Assembly: GCA_016858145.1 (NCBI GenBank)
Contig: JAEHOE010000016.1
Location: 558,001 to 622,000, forward strand
Direction: 5' to 3'
DNA length: 64,000 nt
Source of the DNA: Edaphochlamys debaryana
Lineage: Eukaryota > Chlorophyta > Chlorophyceae > Chlamydomonadales
This document shows, piece after piece, positions 50,694-62,100 of this stretch. Every line of letters starts with the position of its first letter. Positions within the stretch are counted from its first letter, which is position 1. The translations under genes were made by a program, and so were the position numbers. The notes below the pieces were generated by a model, which was given only the letters and a program-made list of their open reading frames with translations, was not told the origin of the DNA and ran no database searches.

Positions 50694-52749
50694 ATGCCGC
50701 AGCGCTGCGCTGCCTCCCGTGTGTGGACGCCAGACTACCTGGAGCGCATCGCATCGCTCCTGGGGCCCAAAGATACCGCATGCTTGCGGCTCGTCAACAA
50801 CGCCGCGGCGGAGTGCTTCTCGAATGCGGCGTTCACCATCTCTCAGCCCGTCCCCCGCTGGGCGTTCCAGCAGCGCTGGGAGCCGCCCCGGTCCTGCAGG
50901 GCCCTCACCACATCGCAGCGCGTCGAGCTCGTCCGTCTGACAGCCTCCAGCGACGACATTTCGAACCTGGAGGTGGCGCTGACGGCGGCGGGGGTGAAGC
51001 TGCTACCCGACCTCATCCTCCCAGCCGCCGCTGCCGGCGCCATGCACGCCTGCCGCTACCTTTCGGAGCGTCTGGGAGCAGCCGTGCCCTGGATGGACAT
51101 CGCCAAGGCTGCGGTAGAAACGGGGAGGGACGCTGTGGTTTGGTGGGCCCTGGCACACGTCACGGCATCCGGCGGAAACCCTCCCGTGTGGGAGGCTGCC
51201 GGCAGCGCCGCAAGGGGCGGCCATGTGGGACTACTGTATCGACTGCTGGCGAAGGCCCGTGCAACGGTGGCCCGAGCCGCCGCCGCAAGGACCGAAGCTC
51301 GGGCCGCGGCCCGGCAGGTCCGGTGTGAGCTGGAGGCAGCAGGGTCCAACGAGGGTGGAGACGAGGGCGGCGTGGGCGTGGAGGATGCGGAGGAGGACGA
51401 AGACCAGGAGGGCGTTGAGGAGGAGGAGCAGGAGGAGGATGACGGTTGTGTGGCCAAGTGCGGCCGCGGGGTGATCGTGAAGGCCATGCTCGGGTGTGAC
51501 CTGGCGACCGTGCAGCGCCTGATCGCCTCAGAGCTGGGCGGGCCGGGCGGTCTGTCGGGCTGGAGCGGCGTGGAGCAGGAGAGCGCCATGAGTAATGCGC
51601 TCAGCAGCTCCACGCTCGACTGGGCCGCCAAGGCAGACCTAGTGATTGCGGCAAAGCCGGGCATCAGCTGCAGCAAGTGGTACTTCAGCATGGCTCTGCG
51701 CTTGGGCGGCGAGGGCCTGGAGCGGCGCTTTGAGTGGCTCAAGGCGCACGGGTTCGTGCCGGCCAAGGCCGGTTGCCCGGAGGAGGTGATGCGGACGACG
51801 GTAAGCTGAGTTGCGTGCCGTGCGGTGCGGTGTGGTGTGCTGAGTGTGTTGGGCGCGCCGCGGCAAGTGATGTTTGTGGCAGAGTGCTGGCATAAGGGCC
51901 GGCAGTAGGGCGCTATCTCATTGTTTGAATGGGCCATGACTTTGCTCAGGCTAGGCTAGATTAGGCAGGCTAGGCTCATTGTCCCGCATTAAAACAGCGT
52001 CATCTGCTTGATTCCTTGCAATCCCTGACGCATGATGATCTGACCGCTGCAGGCGGCTGGCGGCAGCGTGGCGCGCCTGCAGTGGCTCCTGGCCGAGGGG
52101 CTGCCGACCGATGCGGCCATGCAGCTGGAGCTCTCCTCCGCAGCTGCGGGCGGGGGCCACGTGGAGGTGCTGAGGTTCATGCATCAGGTGCGGCTGGCTG
52201 GGACCGCGGGGCCCAGGGGACATGCGTGGGCAGTTGCGAGGCTTGAGCTGCAGGCATGGCTTGCCCCTTGTTTGGAACGCGATTGACTCGCACCGTTCTG
52301 TCCCTGAGGTTCCGGCCCCGCCGGCCGGTGCCTTGCGCGACACCTCTCCTCGCGCCCCTTCCTTAAAGGCACTGGTGTGTTGTTTTCCCGGTGCAGGCTC
52401 ACTGGTGCCTCAACCCACCCGCCCTCGGCGCGGAAGCCGCGCGCTGTGGCCACCTCCCCGTGCTCGAGTGGCTCTGGGAGACGTTCCCCGGGTTCGCCCC
52501 AAGCAGCAGAGCCTTCTGCAACGCATGCGACACTGGCTGCAGCGAAGTCATGCGATGGACCTCTGAGCATCAGCACGAGGCCGCCCTCGCCCCAGAGTCC
52601 GGAGGCTCCACTTCAGGCCTAAGCTGTGGAATTTGGCAGCCCTGTCGGGGTCGGAGGCAGCGTGTGAGCTGCTGGCGGAGCTGGGCTGCCCCAAGCCGGT
52701 GAGAGCCTCGGGTTGGCACACGGGTTGCCCGGACCTTACCGGGCTGTGA
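50694..52749 (+). CDS. F-box/ankyrin-like repeat protein, probable frame break in the last exon
   Basis: Exon 1 (50694-51800) opens with an F-box-like helix pair (WTPDYLERIASLLGPKDTAC, LRLVNNAAAE) and continues with ankyrin-like helices (LPAAAAGAMHACRYLSERLG; AARGGHVGLLYRLLAKA) and a long acidic insert (about residues 225-255). Exon 2 (52053-52187) gives GGSVARLQWLLAEGLPTD and GGHVEVLRFMHQ. Exon 3 from 52397 gives RCGHLPVLEWLWE, but its last repeat (LWNLAALSGSEAACELLAEL, about 52624-52690) lies in a different frame from its beginning. Either a short intron or a one-base indel lies at about 52570-52620. Such ankyrin proteins form large families in volvocine algae. A substrate-adaptor role is inference. 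Confidence 0.6.
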
Positions 52750-53135
52750 GCGGAGGCGGGAACAGAGCGCGAACGTTCTGTGATCGCGGCCTCAGGGCTT
52801 GGGGAGGGGTCCGGGAGGGGCGGATGGGCTGGGTTGAGTTGGACACACAGGGCCTGACGAGCAGCTGCAGTCGGATGGGGTCGGTTGGACGAGCTGTACG
52901 GCATGCCTATCGGGAGCGGAGCAAAGTCAAGACTGGTCCCACCTACGCACGAGGAGCAGGGCCACCCCGTGTTGGTAGGTCCGGGGCTGTGGGGTGGCAG
53001 GGCAGCGGACCCGTGAGGAGGCGCTAGCAACCCGTGATGTCCCTGCGTTGTGACTTAAGCTGCTTTACTTTCAGACTGCCAGTCTCACTTCCTGGTGCTT
53101 CCGGCCGCGCAGATGCGCCAAGCTGCTTCGCGGCC

Positions 53136-56100
53136 ATGGACGCCCCAGAGGATGAGGCCGCCGAGAGCTCTGCTCCTTGCAAGACGAGCGACTTGCTGCA
53201 AAGCATCTTCGCCTTTCCCACGGCCGGTCCCAGCCAGCTGCACTCGCGCAGCGGCATTGGTGGCTTGCTGGGCATCGTCCGCGGCTTCGTAGCAGCGGTG
53301 GGTGCTCGCCACTGACCCCCGCCAGTTTGCCCTCATTCGTGGGCTCCGTCCCTCCGTTGCTCGCTTTGCGTGCCGTCCGCTGCCTCTCTGCTGCTGGCTG
53401 CCCTCACCCCACTCTGCCCACCCTTTTCCCTACTGCCCTGGCCCTCCTGCACCCTTGCACCCCCTGGCCCCCCAGCTCCAAGAGGACGGCAGCCACCCCC
53501 CGGCTGCCCCCGGCACCGCCCGGCCCCTGTGGCACCCGTCAGACCTGGCCGCCCTGGCCGCCGCCACGGCCGCAGCCTGCGACGCCCGCACCGTCACGTG
53601 GTTCCCCGAGTACGGAGCCGCTCTATTGGCCCTTGGCCCCGGCACACCAGCAGGCTGTGCTTTGCTGCCCCTCTGGGCCCCCGGTGAGCTGGCGCTACAC
53701 CTGGTCTGCCTCGACCGCTGGGAGTTCCGGACGCACAGGTGGGCACGGACTGGAGCACGTAGCTTTGCAATTGCCGGGGCTCGCTTCCTGCGTCTCAACC
53801 TCTCCTCTCGCCCCACCCTTCCCGTGTCTCGTGCCTCGACATGCTCGCTTCCTCCCTCTCGTCTGCCCTCATCCCCACACCCCAACCCTCCTGCTCGGCG
53901 CAACGCAGCTCGCCGGGCCGCGTGCACCACGTGGCCGTGTGCGGGGGCCACGCGCTGCTGCCCTGCGGCCACACCGCCGCCGGAGGGCTGGGGCCCCTGC
54001 TGGACCGCACCCAGGCGCTGGCGCGAGAGGCGCTGGAGCGGCGGGCAAAGGGCGAGAAGGGCTTCCAGCGCACCCCGGCCTTCATCCACGCCGTGGTGAT
54101 GGCGGCGGCAGGAGCGGCACATCAGCAGCATCCTCATCCTCACCTGCAGGTTGCCGCTGGGGGCAGGGTTGCGGGCAAGGCGGCGGCCGCTGCATCTGCA
54201 GCGGAGCCCATCACGGCGCGTGGCGGCTTCACCGATGTGGGTCGGCACACGGGCGGCGACACGGCGCGGGACACGTGCTGGCCCCTGGTGGCGTCGGTAC
54301 TGCAGGTGAGAGGAGTCGGGGGAAGTGGGGGGTTGGGAACGGGGGCGGGTTGGGTTGGGGTTGGGGATATAGAGGAGGGAGTGAGGAGGGAGTGTGGGGG
54401 GAGCGTGGTGGTGCGGGAGCGGACCAGCCACTAGGGACCGAAATCTACCGTAGAAAGCCACTTCAGCCGTAAGGCACATCTACTAGTGCGTGTGGCGCCA
54501 CCCGCCTCTTACAACTGGCGCCGCCACCCAGGTCCTGCTGGAGCGCGCCCCCGGCCTCCCGCCTCCGCACACGCCCCCTGAGCTGCTGCACCGCTGGGCC
54601 CTGGCGCACCTGCAGCTGTGGCTGCTCCGCACCCGGCTGCTGCCGCCCCTCAGCCTCAACGCCCAGCCGCAAGCAGCAGCAGCTGCAGCGCCAGACGCAG
54701 TGGCAGCGCCAGACGCCGTCTCGAACGCAATGCACGCCCTGGCCTCCGCCGCCGCTAGGGCAGCCGCTCTGGCGGACGAGGGGCACGACGTGAGCGGCTT
54801 CGAGGCCGCCTGCGCCCGTGCCCGGGCTCACATCGAGGCGGCCGCGGCCGGCCGAGCCCTGGCCCTTGCGCAGGGACTGGAACTGCCCTCGGACGGCGCC
54901 CCAGCGCTGACCGGTGAGCTGGCACTTCCGCGGGGAACCCTGCCGCCGGCGCCCCTCGCACCCCAAGCGGGCGCCGAGGACGGCAGCGGCGGACTGGAGG
55001 CGGCGCGCCTGCGCGCGGCCGCCAACCTGGGCTCCGTGCCGCTGCACGACGCCGCCACCGGCCTGGCAGGGCTGCTCACGCTCCTTGGTGACCAGCCGCA
55101 GAGCAAGAGCAGCAATGGCTCCGCAAGCTCCGCCGTTGACGATGTGGGTCGGCAGCTGCTGGTGCTCCGAAGCGTGGAGCGGGAGCTGTTCAAACGGGCT
55201 GTCGCGGGGCTCAGTGCGTCGGGCCAGGGGCTTGGGAGCCAGCAGCAGGTGGGCGGTGACGCTGACGAGGATGAGGAGCTGAAGGCGGTTGTGCAGTTGG
55301 TGGACGGATACCGGGCCACGCTGCAGCGCTTTCTGGCGTCGCCCGCCGCCAAGGCCACGGAGGCTGGCGGCGGCGGGATGCAGCTGGCGGAGCAGGGGAG
55401 CCGGGAGCTGCTGGTCACGTGGGTGGCGTACTGCCTGCTCCACGCCGCCGCCGACCGGCGGTACGACCTCGTACGGCAGTACGGCGTGGCGCTGTCGTAC
55501 AAGGACGTACGGCACCTGGTGCTGTCGGACCGAGAGGCCCTGGATGCCGCTCTCGCGGTGGCGGCCTACCTGCGGCGACGCTCGGTGCCGGGTCGGGAGC
55601 TGTTCTCCCTCCGGGCGGGGTGTGAGGCGGCAACACATGAACTGGCGGGCGCGTTCGCCGCCTCCTGCCCCCGCCTCACGCAGCTGTGGGAGCAGGAGCA
55701 AGCGGACGCAGCAACACGGCAGGCCAAGCACTGGGAGCAGGTGCAGCGCCAAAAGGCGAAGGTGCCGGACCTGCGGGAGAGGGTTGCGGAGCTGGAGGAG
55801 AAGGCGGATGAGCTGGAGGCGGCGGCCGAGAGGGTCCGCAAGGAGAAGCAGACGGGCCTGGCCTCAAAGGCGGACGTCAAGCGCGCCAATCGAGCCGTCG
55901 CAGACAACAAGAGCAGCCTGCAGCGTGCCGCAGCCGAGCTGGCAACGGCGCAGAGGGCGCCGCCGCCTGTGCTCCAGCCCCTCCCCGCGGACCGCAGCCG
56001 AGCTCTTGTGTGGCTCTTCAACCTCCACCCGCCAACCCTATTCCGCTCGCTTTCCCGCTTCGGCTTCCTGGCCCAAGAGCTTTTGCTGTCGCGGCCCTTT

Positions 56101-59100
56101 AGCAAGGCCGTCAGCACAGCTGTGGTCGTGACGGGGCTCCACATCTCCCTGTCCGGGCACTACAACACCTGCCGCGCGGTACGGAAGTACCTGCCTGAGC
56201 CCTCGCAACGAGAGGACGGCACAGGGCTGGGGGCGGTGCAGCTGTGGGTGGCGGAGCGGCCGCCGGAGGCCCACAGCCTTGGGCCCAGCCACGTCGACAG
56301 CTTTACAGCGGCGGGCGAGGGCGTGTGGCACCCGGACAAGCTGCTCCCCCGCCTTGCCTGGTCCGGCAGCGGCGGCACAGGTGGCTCGCAGGGCTTCGTC
56401 AACCCATTCGCTGAGGGCGTGCCGGCTGCGGAGACCGAGCTGTGGTTCACCGCCGCGCTGCCCGCGTGTGCGGCGGGGCTGCAGTGGGCCATGCACACGC
56501 CCGAGGTCCCCGCGGCCGACCGGGGCAACTGGGGCATAGCCCGGCAAGGTGGGGACGGATGAGGGTGTCCGAGGAGCAAAGCAGGACATTGCAAATAGGT
56601 TTTGAGAGAGCGCACCCGGAACCACCTCCTTATCGTAGTAGGTTCTTGCCAGACGGGGTTTGGGAGAGGCGGGTCGGAGGAAGGCTAGGAGTCTGGGGGC
56701 GATCTTCTCCCTGCATACAGAGCAAAAGCACTGCTCAGGACGTCTCTATCAGGCCTTCGTTGCCCTTCACCCCATTCCGGCCCTTTCTCCCCACCGTGCC
56801 CCCCAGACGAGCGCCCCGCCTGGCTGTCCAAGCCGGCCTTCCTGAACTTCGCCTCCCTCCGCGCCTTCCCCCTGCGCCAGCTCTGGCGCCTCTGCGTGGC
56901 ACTGCGCGAGCGCACGCTGCCGCTCGGCCACCCTGCCGTACACGCTCTCGTACGGCAGGTGCTGTACCACACCGGCACGCTGACGGACGCCGCGCCGCCG
57001 CAGCCCCTGTGGCGCACGGACTGGTCCCTCGAGCCCAACGGCGTCCTGACCACTCTCTGGGCCGAGCTGGCGGCCCTCGCCGAACAGCTCGACGCCACGC
57101 CCCGAGAGCTCGAGTCCGTGCTTCTTCTGGGCCCCCTGGCCGCCTACCTCGCCTCCTTCTACCCGCCCTGCTGCCACGTGGCACGCCGCTTCGCGGCCAT
57201 GACCGCCCGTGCCGCCGACGATCTGGATTCCGAGCTGGGCCAAAGCGCCTGCGACGACGAAGCTCTGGCGGCGTCGCTGCAGGCCAAGCAGTGCCGCTGG
57301 CGAGCGGCCTCCCTACTGTGCTTTGACTCTGACGCTTTGGCGGAAGTGGAGGACGCGGCGGCCATGGCCCGGGCAATCGTGCTGGCGGCCCACGCGCGCG
57401 TGTTCCTGCCGGACGCAAGTCTGCTGGCGGAGGCGGAGGGGCTGCAGCTGCGGGCCCGAGACGTCGCGGCCCGGCGTGTCAGGTTCCTGGTGGACACCGC
57501 ACGGCGGCACTCCGAGGCCGTCCTGACGCCCGCGCTGGCTGCGGTGCTCAAGGGCCGTGACCTCAGCGGCTTGCGCTGGGGCCCACACACGGAGCAGCCC
57601 GGCGCCGACGCTGAGGCGGCGGCCGGGGGGGCGGCAGAGGCGGAGGGAGGGGCAGGGGCAACGGCGTGCTTTGAGGCGGTGGATGCCGAGGGGCGGCTAT
57701 ACTCGGTGAACCTGTTGGACGGGACCGTGCTGTTCGACGGCTGGCCGCCCAGCCGCCTGCCCCGGGAGGTCACGCAGCACCCCCTGTACGGCCGCGTCTT
57801 TGGGCACTGGACCTTTGCAGTGGCCCAGGCCGGGGCCCAACAGGGCGGGGTCCAGCAGGGTGGGATGCAGCGGGGCGGCGGGGCGGCGAGCTGCAGGTGC
57901 ACCTTGAGGCCCGTGCGGGGACGGCTGTACGAGTTCAGTTGGGGCGAGCGGGCCGGCGGGGCCGGAGGCGGCAGCGAGGGCAACGGTGCCGGAGGTGGAG
58001 GCGGGGAGGGCGGCTGGCGGCTGGTGGTCACGGAGCTGGACGTGGAGCGGGGCCTGCGGCTGGAGCTTTTGGATCCAGATCTGGATCTAGATCCTGTGTA
58101 CGGCGCCTGGGCCCAGGAGCTGCCGCCGCGGCTGCGCCAGCTCTACAGCCACTGGCTCTGCAGGTGGGGTGCATGGCGCGGACACGTGCGGTGCACAGAG
58201 CACGAACGGCACGCCCTGGTGCCAGGCCTTGGCCTGCTGCCCCTTACATCCCACCTTAAATGTGCCCCCCGTCTACTGCCAACCCACCTGCCTCCAACCC
58301 GCCAGGGATCAGGAGGTCATCATCCTCCGACCGCTGGACTTCCAGTCCCACGACACCAACTTCCTCATCCAGTGCCTGGCCGTGGGCGGCGCCGCAGCCT
58401 CCACCGCCACCTCTACCTCCGCCACCAGCCCTGGCCCGGGTGTAGCCACCACCAGCGGCGGCAACCAAGTGGCTCTCGACTGCCGCCGCGTGCCGCTCCA
58501 CCTCCGCTCCCGCCACTGGGCCGACCTTCTGGACCCCCACCAACACGCCGCCGCAGAGCTGACGGAGACGCTGGTGCGTCTGAGCGGCTGCGAGGTGATC
58601 GACAGGGTCCTGGCCAAGCTTGAGCGCCCCGACTTCATCCACGCCTACCAGCCAGCTGGATCTGGAATAAGATCTGGACCTGGACCTGGAACCGGATCTG
58701 CAGGTCCGATGCAGGAGTTGGAGGCTAGTGGGGCCAACACCCGCTCGCGCAAGCAGCCCCGCAGCCGCAGCCCGGCCGCTCAACGCCGGGATGGGCGCGG
58801 CAAGGACGAGACCCGAGGCAGCACTGACACGGGCGGTACCCCTCGGGAGCTCGGCCCAGAAGAGGGGGAGGAGGCGAGGTTGCAAGGGGGCCAAGAGGAG
58901 GACGGGGAGCAGTGCAAGCGGCCCGCCTGGCGGCTGCTGTTTGAGCTTCCCCGTTTCGGCCTGGAGTTTGAGCTCCGCAGCGGCGGTGAGCTGGCGTCTC
59001 GGGACTTCGCGGGCTACACCCTGCGGCGCCGCCAGCAGCTGGTGGCCTCGTCACCGGCAATGGCTGCCGTACACGGTAGTACGGACAGTACGGCATCATC

Positions 59101-62100
59101 AACATCAGCGGGAGCGTACGGCACCGAGGGCGTGTCGTACACGCTGCCGGACTTCCGGCAGTACCTGGTGCTCGAACGCTCGCCCACGGCGGGAAGGCGG
59201 GCACCCGAGGGCGCAGGTGGCGGCCAGCGGGCGGACGTGCTCGTGTTGGTGCCCGAGGGATCCGTGGTACGGGATGGCGGCAGCGGCGGCGTGGCGGTGC
59301 AGACAAGCTCCGAGGCCGGCGCCCGCATCACGGTGAGGTCGGCAGGCAGCCCGGGTTCCCGACGTCGTACGGTACCCCGTACGGTACTGTACCCCGCATA
59401 CAGGGCCGTATGCCGTACCGTATCCCCTGCGCCCCGATGGCTGGATGCATCAACCTGCTCCCGTGCCTCTCACGCCTCTCAAACCTGCAGGCCCACGGCT
59501 ACGAGCTGCACAGCCGCTTCGGCCACCTCCGCGCCGCCTCCGTGCCCGCGCGCTTGCAGCTGGCCGCCCTCTACGCCTCCACGGGCACGCTCCTGCCCGA
59601 ACCCGCCAGCCGCGCCACGGGCGGTCAGATAGCCATGGTCCTTCTGAGGCAGTGCTGGGGCACGCGGCCGCTGACGGCCGGGGAGCTGCGGCACTTGGAG
59701 AGCGTGGGGCGGCTGGGCGGGAACCTGACGCCTGGGCTGCGGCTCCTGGCGGCTGAGCTGAAGCAGGCGGCGGCGCAGCTCAGCCACCTCTACCCCAGCA
59801 GCACAGCGCAGGCTGCTGAGGGCAGCGCGGGCGAGGGTGGCGGCGGGGATGGGGTTAGCATCGAGGACGCCTGTACTGCCTACGAGCAGGCAACCAATGC
59901 ACGCGGTGGCTTGGCCGCAGGCTACGGGAGCCCGGGGGCGGGCGCGGGCTGGGCGGGCCCCAGCCCCCGGATGTGCCTGACCCAGAGCGAGGAGTTTCGC
60001 GTGCTGGGGCTGTCCCGCGCGCCGCCGGCAGAGCCGGAGTGGCGGCGCCGGGGTCACTACCAGCCCATCACCCTGCCCGAGCCCTTCCCCGTGGACCCTG
60101 GCTACGTGGCCGGCAAGGAGGCGTGGCTCGCCTCCCGGGTCCAGCCGCCGCCAGGGGCGGAGGGTCCCAGTGAAGACGGCGGCACCGCCTCCGGTCGTGG
60201 CGGCAGCGCCTGTCCGGCCTATCCGCTCGCGCCCGCCCAGGGCGCTGCGGCCCGCACGCCGCTCGAGGCGGCGATGCACGCTGAGCTGGAGGCCAGCTGG
60301 AGGGCGGCACATGCGGAGGCGCCGCCGGAGCGCATGCGCCTGCCCTCGGCCCCGCCGCTGCTGCCCCAGCTGCGCAACCTCCAGGTGCGGGGTCCGGACG
60401 GGTGCGGGAAGGGGCAGGGAGTGCGCGGTATGTTGCATCCTCCTTCCTCCATGAGTTGTCATCGCCTCCAACGAGGGCGAGGTCACAGCAGGGGATGGAG
60501 GAGCGTCCCTCGGACCCCGCCTGAAATGACGAGGGAGGGCTACTGGTAGCGCAGCACCAGCGGGCACGGCTCTAGGTCGTACCAGAACCACACATCCTAG
60601 GCCGCCAACCTCGCCGTCGACCCGCACACCCGCTCGTCCCACCAGAGACCCGAGCTCTGAGCCTGACGCCCTTTCCTACTGTACCTCCCGGCGCCCGCAG
60701 TCCGAGGTCTCTGGGCGACGCGCCGAAGGGGAGGCCTACCTGCTGACCCACGTGGCCCTCATCCCCTCCCACGCGGGCCCCCGCGGCGCCGCCTTCCGCC
60801 TGCGCCGCACCTGCGACGCCGCCCCTTCCGTAGCGCCCTTGGACCTGGCAACTGCCGCCTGGCGGCCGCAGCAGGTGCTGGGGCGGTTCAACCCCTTTCT
60901 GTCGGCGGCGGCGGAGGCGGCGCTGCACGAGGGCGTGCTGACGTGGCTGGCGCTGTGCGTGCTGGAGGACCGCCTGCGGCGGCTGACGGCGCTGGCGGCG
61001 GCGGGAGGGGCGTACCGGGTGCAGCTGGTGCAGGTGGGCTGGGCGGAGGCGGGCGGGTGGGTCCGCTTGCTTGGGGAACGGGTCAGTGCTGGCTTGACAC
61101 ACAGGAGGTTGCTACCTGCTGGGGGCAGCAGGTGCCTCATGGAGCCACGGCTTGCTCCCTTCCCGACACTCGCTGCGCTTGCACACAATGCCCAACCCCT
61201 CCCTACCCCCTTCCCTCCCACTAACAACGAGACGCTCTCCCGCTCAGCTTCAAAGACCCCTCCCCTCCCCGCAGGAGCTGCTGGTACGGCGCGTGTGGGA
61301 CGTGCGCGCACACCCCCAGTGGCTGATGTTCGAGGCCGAGGGGCGGCTGCAGATCCGGCCTCAGCAGTACGCCGTGGCGGCACACCTGATGGACCCCGCC
61401 AATGCGGGCGCCATCGCGCAGCTCAACATGGGCGAGGGCAAGACGCGCGTCATACTGCCCATGTTGGCACTGTGCTGGGCGGACGGCACCCGGCTGGTGA
61501 GTGGCCCTGCCTGCTTCCTGACCCCACTCGAACAGACGCCCCTGCCCCGCCCCACCCCCGGGGCAAGTGGTGCGTAGCGTGGGCGGCTTTCCTCTACTGG
61601 GGGCGCAACGTGGTCCTAGTCGAACCCACCGTCCCTGCCCACCCTCCGGCATGCGTGCGGCATGAGCCTCGCGCTCTCATGACAGGAGGCCCAGCCCTCT
61701 GACCCCCATGCACCGTCCCTGGCCTTTCCCTCTTTCATTCCTGAACAGCTGCGCCTCAACTTCCTGACCACGCTGCTCGACGACGCCTACGCCCACCTGC
61801 ACGCCACCCTCACCGCCTCCCTGCTGGCCCGCAAGCTGTGCGTGCTGTCCTTCCACCGGGACGTGCCGCTGTGCGAGGCATCCGCGCGGGCCATGACCTG
61901 CGTGCTGAGGCACTGCCAGCAGGTGCGCATGCGGTGCGTGCAGTGGCGTGGTGGGCATGAGGTGGCGTGCGCGTAGCGGCGCCTTGGCTTGCGTCCCAAA
62001 GAGCTTTTGCTTTGAACGAAGCAAGAGCACACTCTCGTCCTTTTTGCTGACGCAACAGGAGGGCGGTCTGGTGCTGGTGGCACCCGAGCATCGCCTGTCG

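Noticed and set aside
53430..54479. Minus-strand 349-codon ORF
   Set aside because: Shadow of DUF3638 exons 2 and 3; the plus strand has splice sites and family motifs, the minus strand has none.
54463..55752. Minus-strand 429-codon ORF
   Set aside because: Antisense to exon 4 of the DUF3638 gene; low-complexity Leu/Arg/Gly content.
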